Assembly (NCBI GenBank): GCA_944386165.1
Contig: CALXAA010000011.1
Span: 1 to 50,815 of the forward strand
Length of the DNA: 50,815 bases
Direction: 5' to 3'
DNA from: an uncultured Clostridia bacterium
GTDB lineage: Bacteria; Bacillota; Clostridia; TANB77; CAG-508
A program made the position numbers and the translations under genes. The notes below the pieces were generated by a model that worked only from the letters and a program-made list of their open reading frames with translations, ran no database searches and was not told where the DNA came from. Positions 42,470 to 50,815 of the stretch are shown here, piece after piece (within the stretch, counting starts at the first letter, position 1; each line of letters opens with the position of its first letter).

Positions 42470-44515
42470 CTATATTTCAATTCTTGAACTAAACTTTGCT
42501 TTAATTATTTTGTTTAATTTTTCATTTTCTTTTTTTTCAAGTAATGGATCATCTACCATTATTTGCATTGCAATCTTTTGTACCTTTTTTAAAGTTCCCA
42601 TATCTTCAAATAAATTTGCAATTTTGAATTCTGGAATTCCATGTTGTTCTGTTCCAAAAAAGTCTCCAGAACCTCTCAATTCTAAATCTTTTTCTGATAT
42701 TATAAAACCATCATTTGTATCACACATAACTTTCATACGTTGTCTTGTTGTTTCACTGTTTCCTTCAAATTTTAAAATACAATAAGATTGATATTCTCCT
42801 CTTCCTACTCTTCCACGTAATTGATGTAATTGTGCTAATCCAAATCTTTCTGCATTTTCTACCACCATAATACTTGCATTGGGAACATTTACACCTACTT
42901 CAATTACTGTTGTAGCAATTAATATTTGTATTTCTCCATTTTTAAATTGTTCCATTATTTCATCTTTTTCTTTTGCTTTCATTTTTCCATGTAAATATGC
43001 TACTTTATAATTACTAAATGTTTCATTTTTATATTTTTCTTCAAGTTCTATAACAGAATTTAACCCTAACTCTTCATTTTCTTCTACTAGTGGGCAAACT
43101 ATATATGCTTGTCTACCAGAATCAATTTGTTTTCTGACAAATTCATTCACTCTTTCAGACATTCCTTTTCTAACTGCATATGTTTCTATTTTTTTTCTGT
43201 TTGGTGGTAATTCATCAATTATTGAAATGTCTAAGTCTCCATAAAGTATTAGTGCAAGTGTACGTGGAATAGGTGTTGCAGACATTGCTATTGTGTCTGG
43301 ATTTTTACCTTTACTTGCAATTGTTGCACGCTGTTTAACTCCAAATCTATGTTGCTCATCTGTTACAACAAGTCCTAAATTTTTAAAACTAACATTTTCT
43401 TCTAACATTGCATGTGTTCCTATTAATATATCAATTTCTCCATTTTGTAATTTTTCTAATATTTCTGTTTTTTTCTTTTTACTTATACTTGAAATTAATA
43501 GTTCACATTTTATCCCAAATTGATTTAATATTGACCCAAAACTTTCAAAATGCTGGCTTGCAAGTATTGCTGTTGGTGCCATAATTGCTGCTTGATATCC
43601 AGATTTGACTGCTTTATATGCAGCAATCATTGCAACAACTGTTTTTCCTGACCCAACATCGCCTTGTAATAACCTATTCATTGATTTGTCACTTTCCATG
43701 TCATTATCTATTTCTTCTAAAACTCTAAGTTGTGCTTTTGTTAATTTAAATGGTAATACATTTATTACATCAGACATTTTTGCATCTTTACTAAATGCAA
43801 TACCATTTTTTTCTCTTTCATAATTGTTTTTTAATTTTAATAAAGCTAATTGTGTTGTTAATAATTCTTCAAAAACTAGTCTTTCACGTGATTTGTTATA
43901 ATCTGAGAAGTCTTCCGGAAAATGAATTCTTTCAATACATGTGTTTATGTTTAATAAGTTATTTTCTTTTAAAATATATTCTGGCAAAGTTTCTTCAAGT
44001 TTTCCTTGTACTTCAGCTAACCCATTTTCTATTATTCTTCTTAATGTGCTTTGTTTTAGTTCATAAGTTAATGGATAAATTGGAATTATTTTTCCTGTAT
44101 TTTTTGTTTGTTCTATTTCATCAAAAACAGGAGAATTCATTTCAAGTCTAGTTCCTTTTTTGCTTACTTTTCCAAAGAATCTATAAAATTTGGTTGGAAT
44201 AAATTTATTTCTTAAATATCCTTGATTATACCATGTTATATAACATGTTCCAGTCTGATCTCTTACAGTCAACTTACTTATTACCATTTTGCCTTTTCTA
44301 TATTCAGCAATTTTTCCAGTTGGTATTGCTTCTATTAAGACTTCTTCTCCATCTTCACAGTCGCAAATATTTTTCGGCTTACTTCTATCTTCATAATCTC
44401 TTGGGTAATATGTTATTAAATCTTTTAATGTATATATTTTTAGTTTATTTAATAATTGTATTCTATTTGGACCTACTCCTTTTACATATTTTACATCTTT
44501 ATTTAAATCTACCAT
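42470..44515 (-). CDS. recG: ATP-dependent DNA helicase RecG
   Basis: Remodels stalled replication forks and branched DNA. It has an N-terminal wedge/OB domain (VKGVGPNRIQLLNKL, then LTVRDQTGTCYITWYNQ) and a superfamily 2 helicase core with Walker A GDVGSGKT (285-292), DEQHRFG (DExH box), and the C-terminal motifs GRVGRGEYQSYCIL and LRGSGDFFGTEQHG. Its 681 aa is the normal length. It lies downstream of the spoIIIA operon but is separated from it by a terminator. Confidence 0.97.
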   Translation of the reverse strand: MVDLNKDVKYVKGVGPNRIQLLNKLKIYTLKDLITYYPRDYEDRSKPKNICDCEDGEEVLIEAIPTGKIAEYRKGKMVISKLTVRDQTGTCYITWYNQGYLRNKFIPTKFYRFFGKVSKKGTRLEMNSPVFDEIEQTKNTGKIIPIYPLTYELKQSTLRRIIENGLAEVQGKLEETLPEYILKENNLLNINTCIERIHFPEDFSDYNKSRERLVFEELLTTQLALLKLKNNYEREKNGIAFSKDAKMSDVINVLPFKLTKAQLRVLEEIDNDMESDKSMNRLLQGDVGSGKTVVAMIAAYKAVKSGYQAAIMAPTAILASQHFESFGSILNQFGIKCELLISSISKKKKTEILEKLQNGEIDILIGTHAMLEENVSFKNLGLVVTDEQHRFGVKQRATIASKGKNPDTIAMSATPIPRTLALILYGDLDISIIDELPPNRKKIETYAVRKGMSERVNEFVRKQIDSGRQAYIVCPLVEENEELGLNSVIELEEKYKNETFSNYKVAYLHGKMKAKEKDEIMEQFKNGEIQILIATTVIEVGVNVPNASIMVVENAERFGLAQLHQLRGRVGRGEYQSYCILKFEGNSETTRQRMKVMCDTNDGFIISEKDLELRGSGDFFGTEQHGIPEFKIANLFEDMGTLKKVQKIAMQIMVDDPLLEKKENEKLNKIIKAKFSSRIEI

Positions 44516-44570
44516 TTTATCCCTCTAAGTATAAATTTGTTTTTATTTTACTATATGAAATATAAAAAAT

Positions 44571-44602
44571 CAAGGTATTAAGAAAACAATCTTTATACCT
44601 TG
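44571..44602 (-). terminator. Terminator of the spoIIIA operon
   Basis: CAAGGTAT (44571-44578) and ATACCTTG (44595-44602) form the stem; on the minus strand ATTTTTTATATTT follows. It lies 12 bp after the spoIIIAH stop. Confidence 0.75.
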
Positions 44603-44614
44603 TTATATTATTTA

Positions 44615-45238
44615 TTAATTTTTGGTCATTATGTGTATATCTTCAACTTTAGCATTCATTTCTCTGGAAATTATATTTTGAATTTGGGCTATTTCATCAG
44701 TTTTAAGTTCATCACTTTCAATTACAACACTAATACTATCTGTATTTACAAATATAACACAATTTGAAAAGCCTTTTGTTGTTATTAGATTTTCACACAC
44801 CATAATTGAATTTTTTTCTTTGCTTAAGTTTGTTATTTCTTGAGTAATTACTGCTTTTTGTTCTTCTGAAACATTAGAATTATTTAGCATTTCTTTATAT
44901 GTTTCTAATGTCTGGGAATACATTGTATCTCGTTGAAGTTTTGATTCTTCAAAATAGGTATTATCTTCATTTTCATTTGGAATTTCAGAAGTTGATTGAG
45001 TTTTTGATGTATCTTCAGATGAGTTTTGGGTGCTTATAGTTACATCATTACTACTTACAAGTTGAGCATCTCCTAAATTTTCATCTTCAGCATTTTTCTC
45101 TTCTTGAGTTTCTGCAACTGTTTGGATATTTTTAGATTCTACTGAAATATAATTCCAATATCCAAGTCCTACTAGCATTAAAGCCATGACATATACTGCT
45201 ATTATTCCAGTTTTTGTTTTTATTTTTGAACTATTCAT
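44615..45238 (-). CDS. spoIIIAH: Stage III sporulation protein AH
   Basis: The mother-cell component of the SpoIIQ-SpoIIIAH channel. It has one membrane helix (~12-28), a Ser/Glu/Thr-rich linker (~30-105) and a C-terminal YscJ/FliF-like ring-forming domain (~115-207). It is last in the operon. The linker is long and low in complexity, as in other Clostridia. Confidence 0.88.
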   Translation of the reverse strand: MNSSKIKTKTGIIAVYVMALMLVGLGYWNYISVESKNIQTVAETQEEKNAEDENLGDAQLVSSNDVTISTQNSSEDTSKTQSTSEIPNENEDNTYFEESKLQRDTMYSQTLETYKEMLNNSNVSEEQKAVITQEITNLSKEKNSIMVCENLITTKGFSNCVIFVNTDSISVVIESDELKTDEIAQIQNIISREMNAKVEDIHIMTKN

Positions 45239-45283
45239 AAAATTTTCCTCCTATTATTATATGATAAAAGCAACAAATATGTA

Positions 45284-45871
45284 TTAATTTTTCATTTCAA
45301 ACACTTGTATTTTATGTACAGCAAGTCCAGTAACTGCTTCAACTGCACTTACTATTGAAGATTTTATATTTGCATTTGAAGCTCCTTGTGCAGTTATTAT
45401 TGCACCTTCAATTACAGGCATTACAACTTTTTCTGTAATAGGTTTACTTGTTCCATCTTCATCAGTATATGCTATTTCTTTTTTTGTTTCAGTTTCTGTG
45501 CTGTTTTTTGTTCCTCCTTCTCCATCACTTTCTTCTGTTTTATTTTCTGAACTAGTTTCATTGTACATTGCTACAACTTGACTACTTTCAGAATATTTTA
45601 TTAACACTTTTACTTTTCCTACTCCATTTATAGTTTCTAAAATTTCTTCCAATTTTTTTTCTAAGTCTTCTGTATTGTTGGTATTGGATATTTCTGTTTT
45701 GGCTAGCACTTTATTTGTATCATTATTATTGCTATTGTTTTCATCATTAGACCACATGCTATTTATTATTAGTACTGTTATAATTAATATTATTATGAAT
45801 GCAACAATATTCTCAATTTTTCTTTTTTGGTCAGGTTGTTCATCTTTTTTCTTAAATAAATCTTTAAACAT
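45284..45871 (-). CDS. spoIIIAG: Stage III sporulation protein AG
   Basis: A ring-forming component of the mother-cell feeding-tube channel. It has a membrane helix (~24-40), then an exported domain beginning KLEEILETINGVGKVKVLIKYSES, the ring-building motif of the family, with an acidic Glu/Thr/Ser insert (~105-130). The C-terminus VEAVTGLAVHKIQVFEM is conserved. The ATG at 45871 is preferred because GGAGG lies about six bases upstream; an in-frame GTG at 45883 overlaps that site. Confidence 0.9.
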   Translation of the reverse strand: MFKDLFKKKDEQPDQKRKIENIVAFIIILIITVLIINSMWSNDENNSNNNDTNKVLAKTEISNTNNTEDLEKKLEEILETINGVGKVKVLIKYSESSQVVAMYNETSSENKTEESDGEGGTKNSTETETKKEIAYTDEDGTSKPITEKVVMPVIEGAIITAQGASNANIKSSIVSAVEAVTGLAVHKIQVFEMKN

Positions 45872-45897
45872 ATAAACCTCCACTTAAGCTAATTTTT

Positions 45898-46395
45898 TTA
45901 ACTTAAAATAATATTTAATTTTTCTTCACTAATTTCATATTCTTCTAAAATTTCTTGCTTAATTTTATTAATTAATTCATCATTTTTTGGATCTTTAATT
46001 TTTATCTTTATTAAATGGATTCCTGCATTTTTCTTACTTGTATCTAATTCTGCATCAATTGTACATTTTATTATAGTTATTTCATTGTCTTCAAATTTTG
46101 CTTTAATATTTTGCTCTAGTTCTTCTAAATAGATTTTTTCCAGTCTTTTATCCATTGATGTTTGATCTACTTCTTCATATGAATTACTTGCATATTTTTT
46201 TAAATTGATTTCTTCAAATGTTAAAATATCTTTATTTTTTATAACTGGTGAAATTATATTGAATAATACATATATTCCAATTACCATTTGTACATATTTT
46301 TTGTTTTTACTATTAGGCAAAATTAATTCTATAATTGTTGCAATTATTACTGCTAACACTATTTGTTCTGCCCATGAACTTAAAAAATTTATCAT
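45898..46395 (-). CDS. spoIIIAF: Stage III sporulation protein AF
   Basis: A 165-aa protein with two N-terminal helices (~5-50, WAEQIVLAVIIATIIELILP, VQMVIGIYVLFNIISPVI) and a C-terminal soluble domain (~65-165), as in SpoIIIAF. Its start overlaps the spoIIIAE stop by 4 bp, indicating translational coupling. Confidence 0.88.
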   Translation of the reverse strand: MINFLSSWAEQIVLAVIIATIIELILPNSKNKKYVQMVIGIYVLFNIISPVIKNKDILTFEEINLKKYASNSYEEVDQTSMDKRLEKIYLEELEQNIKAKFEDNEITIIKCTIDAELDTSKKNAGIHLIKIKIKDPKNDELINKIKQEILEEYEISEEKLNIILS

Positions 46396-47603
46396 CTATA
46401 CATCATCCCACTATTTGAAATTTTGACTACAAGAGTAATTCCAACTATTAACATTACTGATAATGCACATAAAATACCTAGCAAAAGTTTAAATACTCCA
46501 CTCATTTCATCTAAAACCTTTACAATCTTGTTATCTGCTATTGGTTGAACTATTGCTGATGCTAAACTGTACATTATACATAATGTTGCAATTTTAATTA
46601 TTGGTGCAATACATATTCCAATAACAACAATAACTCCAACTAAGCCTATAGCATTTTTTAATATAATTCCACAGCCAAGTACACTATCTACTACATCTCC
46701 TAATATTTTTCCAACAACTGGTATAACTGTTGAAACTGCAGTTTTGGCTGTTTTGGCTGTTATTCCATCAACACTACTACTTAACGTTCCTTCTAATGAT
46801 ACTACTCCAACAAATACTGTAAGTAATACACCTAATCCCCAAACTATACTTGATCTTAAAAATTTTGATATTTTTTCAACTTGAATTCTTTCAGATATTT
46901 TTGAAATAATGGAAAATACTACAATTATTAGAACTACAGGTATTAGTATATTTTTTATTAAATTGCCTATTAAATTAATTGCAAATAATATAATTGGTTC
47001 TAACAAAGAACTTGTTGTAATACTTCCTGTATACACCATTAAAGTAAGTAATAATGGCATAAGAACATTTATAAATCCTACTAAGTCATTTGCTGTATTT
47101 TTTACTAGATTTATTATTTCTGTGAAATTTGACATTATTAGTGTGACAATTAATATGTATTGAACAAAATAAATTATTTGAGATATATTTTTGTTTTCTA
47201 AGCTATCTGTTATTGATTTTAATATTCCATGAATTACAATTATAACTAAAACACTAACAAGTGTTTTTAAACTTGTACTTACTTCTTTTCCAAGCATTTG
47301 TAAAATTTTTTGAAAAATAGTTTTATTATTTACATTTCCTTTTATAGCTTCGCTTAACAAGTTATTTAAGTCGATATCTTCAAAGAATTCCCCTGTATAT
47401 TTTTGTGCTTCTTTTATAAAACCATTTATATTAAATTCTTCTTGTGTACTATCCATTATTTCTTCTTCTGTGTCTGCAAAGACTTTATTAGGAAGAAATA
47501 AAAGCAATATAAGTATTAATAATATTGATATGTATTTTATGATTTTTTTTAAATTGTATTTTTTTCTATAACATCTAAATGTTAATATTTTTTTGTTTAT
47601 CAT
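46392..47603 (-). CDS. spoIIIAE: Stage III sporulation protein AE
   Basis: A 403-aa multi-pass membrane protein, the SpoIIIAE core of the mother-cell channel. It has a basic N-terminus and first helix that may be a cleaved leader, an exported loop (~50-100), then about seven helices including LLLTLMVYTGSITTSSLLEPI and VVSLEGTLSSSVDGITAKTAKTAV, which are highly conserved. Confidence 0.92.
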   Translation of the reverse strand: MINKKILTFRCYRKKYNLKKIIKYISILLILILLLFLPNKVFADTEEEIMDSTQEEFNINGFIKEAQKYTGEFFEDIDLNNLLSEAIKGNVNNKTIFQKILQMLGKEVSTSLKTLVSVLVIIVIHGILKSITDSLENKNISQIIYFVQYILIVTLIMSNFTEIINLVKNTANDLVGFINVLMPLLLTLMVYTGSITTSSLLEPIILFAINLIGNLIKNILIPVVLIIVVFSIISKISERIQVEKISKFLRSSIVWGLGVLLTVFVGVVSLEGTLSSSVDGITAKTAKTAVSTVIPVVGKILGDVVDSVLGCGIILKNAIGLVGVIVVIGICIAPIIKIATLCIMYSLASAIVQPIADNKIVKVLDEMSGVFKLLLGILCALSVMLIVGITLVVKISNSGMMYR

Positions 47604-47621
47604 ATTCCCCTAAACCTTATT

Positions 47622-48011
47622 TTATGGTAAAATTTCAACAACAAGTTCAAGCAAGCTCGTAATTATTGGAATTGACATGGTAATAATTACAACTTTACTG
47701 CCTATTTCTATTTTGCTTGCAATTGCTTTTTCTCCGGCATCTGAACAAATACTTACAGCAAATTCTGTTATAAATGTAATTCCAGTAATTTTCAATAAAA
47801 TTTTCAAAAAACTACTGTTTATATAAGTTTTATTTGATATTGATTGTAATAAATTAATTACACCAGTTAATTCTTCTATTGCATATACTAGTATTATTAC
47901 TCCTGCAGCCATAGATACATAAATTGCAAGTTCTGGTTTATATTGTTTTAAAATTACAATTATTATTAAGCCTACTAAACCTATTCCAATTATTTTACTT
48001 ATATCTGCCAT
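47622..48011 (-). CDS. spoIIIAD: Stage III sporulation protein AD
   Basis: A 129-aa protein with four helices, similar to flagellar/type III export FliQ-FliR-like small membrane proteins: GLVGLIIIVILKQYKPELAIYVSMAAG and GITFITEFAVSICSDAGEKAIASKIE are the family marks. It is 18 bp upstream of spoIIIAE. Confidence 0.92.
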   Translation of the reverse strand: MADISKIIGIGLVGLIIIVILKQYKPELAIYVSMAAGVIILVYAIEELTGVINLLQSISNKTYINSSFLKILLKITGITFITEFAVSICSDAGEKAIASKIEIGSKVVIITMSIPIITSLLELVVEILP

Positions 48012-48028
48012 TATTTACCCTTTCAATT

Positions 48029-48223
48029 TTATAAATCAAATAATGTTCTTACTGTATTAAATAATGAACTTATTTGTTGAATAACCATTGATAATACTAT
48101 AACAAGACCTGCTAGTGTTGTCATCATTGCTTGGTCTTCTCTTCCAGCTCTTACTAAAACTTGATGTAATACTGCAACTAGTATTCCAACTGCTGCAATT
48201 TTAAACAATAAATTTATATCCAT
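48029..48223 (-). CDS. spoIIIAC: Stage III sporulation protein AC
   Basis: A 64-aa protein with two membrane helices (LLFKIAAVGILVAVLHQVL and LAGLVIVLSMVIQQI) and the conserved RAGREDQAM between them. The ATG at 48223 (MDINLLF) is preferred because GGGGGA lies about four bases upstream; an earlier in-frame start adds only four residues. Confidence 0.92.
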   Translation of the reverse strand: MDINLLFKIAAVGILVAVLHQVLVRAGREDQAMMTTLAGLVIVLSMVIQQISSLFNTVRTLFDL

Positions 48224-48236
48224 AAAATCCCCCATT

Positions 48237-48749
48237 CTATATCAATACTATTACAAAAAAGAGTCCTATTAAAATTCCTAATGTTTTATAAATTTTTTGA
48301 TTTTTCTTTCTGGATTCTTCTGCTTTTTCTATTTGCATATCTAAGAAATTTTCTGTAACTTCTATTTCACTAACTTGACTATCTGCATCAGTTTGTCCAA
48401 GTACTTTTCCAAGTTCTTTTAGAACATCTTTGTCCTCTTGGTTTAAACTTATATCTGCTTCTTGAATTGAGTCTCTCCATGAACTTTTTACATCTTCAAA
48501 AGCCAGTTTATATGTCATATTTTCAAATATTTCTTCTATTTTGTTTGATTTTTCTTGAGAGATTTGTTTGAAAATATCTTTTAATGGTTCATATGTAAAT
48601 TTAATTTTTGTTTTTAATATATTTAGTATGTTTTTGAATTGTTTTAATTCTTTAACTCTATTTTCATACATCTTTGAAATTTGTATTCCTATTGCTGTTG
48701 ACATTGAAAATATTGCAATTAGCAGTATGGTTTTTATACAATAATACAT
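48237..48749 (-). CDS. spoIIIAB: Stage III sporulation protein AB
   Basis: A 170-aa GspF-like protein: an N-terminal helix (~5-22), a helical body (LKQFKNILNILKTKIKFTYEPLKDIF), and a C-terminal helix after EKAEESRKKNQKIYKTLGILIGLFFVIVLI. It overlaps the spoIIIAA stop by 16 bp. It is thought to work with the AA ATPase in channel assembly. Confidence 0.9.
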   Translation of the reverse strand: MYYCIKTILLIAIFSMSTAIGIQISKMYENRVKELKQFKNILNILKTKIKFTYEPLKDIFKQISQEKSNKIEEIFENMTYKLAFEDVKSSWRDSIQEADISLNQEDKDVLKELGKVLGQTDADSQVSEIEVTENFLDMQIEKAEESRKKNQKIYKTLGILIGLFFVIVLI

Positions 48750-49628
48750 TTCGAATCTCCTTTTTGTTTTAGATTTAATACAATTATTCTTTCAAAAATA
48801 TGATTATTGATTAATTGTGCAAGATATGGATTTTTACAGACTTCTTCTAAGTCTTTCCCATGTGCAGTAAATATTCCTTTAACTCCTGAGCATAGTGCAT
48901 AATTTATAGCTTCAATGTCTTGCCTTCCTCCAATTTCATCACATGCTATAATATTAGGAGCCATTGAACGAACTAAAATTCTCATTGCTTCTGGTTTTGG
49001 CATATTATCTATAACATCTGTTCTAATTCCAACATCATTTTGTGGAATTCCTTTATACATTGCTGCAATTTCTCCTCTTTCATCTGCTAGTCCAATTGTT
49101 TGCCCTCTGAATGTTTCAATTCCATTGCTTAAATTTCTTATTATATCTCTTAATAATGTTGTTTTGCCTCCTCCGAGGTGGTGAAATTATTAATGTGTTA
49201 TATATTATATTTTTTTCTAAATCTATTATGTTTTTTATAATAGTATTACTGCATCCTATTTTTTGCCTTGCAATTCTGAAGTTTAGGCTTGATATGTAGT
49301 TTACATTTGTAACTTGTCCATTTTCTATTACTCCACTTCCTACTATTCCTACTCTGTTTCCTCCTTTTATTGTTATGTATCCTTCACATATTTGTCTTTT
49401 ATATGAATATATGGAATTTTCGCAAATTTTGTCAAAAGCTTGTAATAGTTCTTGCTGACTTACTGTGTGATTAAGTGTTTTTGTTTCTTGTCCTATTTTT
49501 ATGCATAAAGGTTTACTGCTTCTTATTCTTATTTCTTCTATCTCATTTTGATTGTTGTCTATATTTAAATTGATTACTTTTCTTAAACTTACTGGTAAAT
49601 ATTCTAATACTGTTTCTAATTCATTCAT
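48734..49628 (-). CDS. spoIIIAA: Stage III sporulation protein AA ATPase, interrupted by a +1 frameshift
   Basis: A secretion-type ATPase of the mother-cell channel. The ATG at 49628 has AAGGAG upstream. Frame 0 reads to NTLIISPP at codon 151; then one extra C (plus-strand g49175) gives CCT-CGG-AGG, and frame 0 ends at 49116. Skipping it yields GGGKTTLLRDIIRN (Walker A), LADERGEIAAMYKG, and Walker B IIACDEIGG, for 297 aa, close to the Bacillus length. The rest is intact and all seven downstream genes are whole. The site falls inside the Walker A motif, and the inserted context (TCGGAGGA) matches that in cca (TCGGAAGA). Programmed frameshift, pseudogene or sequence error are possible. Confidence 0.88.
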
Positions 49629-49663
49629 TTTGTACTCCTTCTTTGAAAAGTTTTTATACAATA

Positions 49664-49698
49664 TAAAAAAAAGAACATATATTATATATATATGCTCT
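49664..49698 (-). terminator. Terminator of yebC
   Basis: On the minus strand AAGAGCATATAT pairs with ATATATGTTCTT, followed by eight T. It separates yebC from spoIIIAA, so the sporulation operon must have its own promoter; I could not place a convincing sigma-E box in the short gap. Confidence 0.75.
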
Positions 49699-49728
49699 TA
49701 ATTATATTTTTAGAACTGTTTTCTAAAA

Positions 49729-50454
49729 TTATTCTTCCCAATTATGATATACATCCATTACATCATCAAGTTCTTCTAGTTTTTCAATTAGTCTTTCCAT
49801 TTTTGCAGATCCTTCTTCATCTAGTGAGACTGTTGTTGTTGGAACCATTTGTACATCTGCTTCTAAAAATGTTAGACCTGCTTCTTCTAATTTTTCTCTT
49901 ACTTCTGAGAAATTAGATGGTTCAGTTGTTATTTCATATACTTCATCTGATGAATTGAAGTCTTCTGCTCCTGCATCTAATGCTAACATCATTAATTCTT
50001 CTTCATCCATATCTGTAGAAGCTTTTTCAATAACAATTACTCCTTTTTTATTGAACATGTATGACACACATCCTGATGTTCCTAAGTTTCCTCCTGATTT
50101 GTCAAATATGTGTCTTACATCTGAAGCTGTTCTGTTTCTGTTGTCTGTGTTTGCATTTACTATTACAGCAACTCCACATGGTCCATATCCTTCATATGTT
50201 ATTTCTTCATATGTAGCTGTGTTTCCTTCTCCTGATGCTTTTTTTATTGCGTTGTTTATTGTGTCATTTGGCATGTTTGCTGCTTTACATTTTGCTATTA
50301 CATCTTTTAGTTTTGAATTTCCTGCTGGATCTGGTCCTCCTTGTTTTACTGCTATTAATAGCTCTCTTCCTAATTTTGTGAATATTTTTCCTCTTGCTGC
50401 ATCTGCTTTTCCTTTCTTTGCTTGTATATTATGCCATTTTGAATGTCCTGACAT
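49729..50454 (-). CDS. yebC: YebC/PmpR-family transcriptional or translational regulator
   Basis: A 241-aa protein starting [28 protein letters not shown], the unmistakable family start, with [23 protein letters not shown] and the acidic C-terminal domain. YebC proteins bind DNA or ribosomes; recent work links some to relief of stalling at proline runs. AAGGAGGA lies about five bases before the ATG. It is ended by a terminator before the spoIIIA operon. Confidence 0.95.
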   Translation of the reverse strand: MSGHSKWHNIQAKKGKADAARGKIFTKLGRELLIAVKQGGPDPAGNSKLKDVIAKCKAANMPNDTINNAIKKASGEGNTATYEEITYEGYGPCGVAVIVNANTDNRNRTASDVRHIFDKSGGNLGTSGCVSYMFNKKGVIVIEKASTDMDEEELMMLALDAGAEDFNSSDEVYEITTEPSNFSEVREKLEEAGLTFLEADVQMVPTTTVSLDEEGSAKMERLIEKLEELDDVMDVYHNWEE

Positions 50455-50486
50455 TTTAATTCCTCCTTCTCAATTTTTTTCAGTAT

Positions 50487-50612
50487 TTAAGCCACTTTCG
50501 GCTGTTCTATCATATAAACATCAAGTGAAATTTCTTTATTGTTCTTTGCCCATTTATATAGAGTTTCGAGGTTCTTTACCCAACGAATTGTGCCAAAATT
50601 GTACCAGAAATT
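50487..50612 (-). pseudogene. Possible 3' remnant of an unidentified gene upstream of yebC
   Basis: An open frame of about 41 codons without a usable start and ending 30 bp before yebC reads as plausible protein (FGTIRWVKNLETLYKWAKNN, then EISLDVYMIEQPKVA). Its codons (CTC, AAG, AAC, CCG) look more like the GC-richer orphan genes than like the surrounding genes. A TGA lies in frame just upstream. It may be the tail of a deleted orphan gene; the frame is too short to be sure. Confidence 0.35.
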
Positions 50613-50671
50613 TCAGTTTGCTTTTTATGTAAATAGATTATTTTGTTGTTAAATTTATCCAATTTTTAAAC

Positions 50672-50721
50672 AACACTACAAGTATTTTATCATACTTTTT
50701 TTATTTTGTGTAGTGTTTTTT
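50672..50721. other. Nested inverted repeat upstream of yebC
   Basis: On the minus strand AACACTACA pairs with TGTAGTGTT, enclosing a second hairpin AAGTAT/ATACTT. It could be a terminator for a gene beyond the window edge or a leader structure. It overlaps the end of a 28-codon ORF (50676-50762, AAAGGAG before the ATG at 50762), which I regard as only a weak small-gene candidate. Confidence 0.45.
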
Positions 50722-50815
50722 ACAAATATTATTTGCGTTCTACTCATGTTAGTATTATACATTTACTCCTTTAAACATATTTTTGTATTCACATCAAAAT
50801 TGTAATTTATCTTTC

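Noticed and set aside
48734..49060. A separate small ATPase gene upstream of spoIIIAB
   Set aside because: It is the C-terminal third of SpoIIIAA after the frameshift; no ribosome site precedes its first Met.
49955..50632. Plus-strand ORF of 225 aa over yebC
   Set aside because: Antisense shadow of yebC.

Overview
This is a strongly AT-rich window from a Gram-positive, endospore-forming bacterium of the Clostridia type, most likely an uncultured gut-type lineage. The evidence is a complete spoIIIAA-AH operon, spoIIM and ylbJ, two penicillin-binding proteins, ribonuclease Y, FtsH, a XerD-like recombinase, AGGAGG-type ribosome sites and almost exclusive use of A/T-ending codons. No rRNA, CRISPR array, insertion sequence or prophage was recognised. 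Most genes lie on the minus strand.

Layout from left to right. At 1-415 is the end of a RibD-C/DHFR-like gene, followed by about 1.4 kb of non-coding AT-rich DNA with palindromic repeats. At 1.8-9 kb is an accessory-looking stretch: an ECF sigma factor fused to a membrane and exported domain, a small GC-richer orphan gene, an AI-2E family permease, a fused MFS/spermidine-synthase-like protein, and divergently from it a putative ADP-ribosyltransferase effector. At 9-18 kb are guaA, an orphan gene, a class B PBP, cca (frameshifted), a YjdF-like membrane protein, rny and xerD. At 18-26 kb are spoIIM, an endonuclease-Q-like gene, an HD-like protein, ftsH, a DUF1189 protein, alr and a FemAB-type transferase. 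At 26-29 kb are an orphan gene, tRNA-Gln(CUG), a YgjP-like peptidase, ylbJ and dps. At 29-38 kb is a translation and cell-wall cluster read PBP1A-cysS-argS-hypothetical-rsmA-fmt. At 38.2-38.4 kb is a structured ncRNA candidate. At 38.5-42.4 kb are an FAD oxidoreductase, a pilin-like/SUMF1 protein, an orphan gene and a small membrane protein. At 42.4-50.5 kb are recG, the spoIIIA operon and yebC.

The most striking observation is that two otherwise intact, important genes, cca and spoIIIAA, each carry exactly one extra C in front of a conserved Gly GGA codon. Neither insertion is in a homopolymer. Both create a CGG codon in the A site in the context T-CGGA-RGA. Reading by eye, I found no other in-frame CGG codon in any recognised native gene of the window; the only other two lie in GC-richer orphan genes that look acquired. 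This suggests that CGG is a hungry or unassigned codon causing +1 frameshifting, or that CGGA is read as a four-base glycine codon. Assembly error or true pseudogenisation remain alternatives.

Secondary points of interest are a probable arginine-specific ADP-ribosyltransferase divergent from a transporter/methyltransferase-like fusion across an 18-bp palindrome; a sigma factor physically fused to a membrane sensor with a possible internal start; and a set of four stand-alone orphan genes, each with its own promoter, a palindrome near its start and, for three of them, a nearby hairpin terminator.
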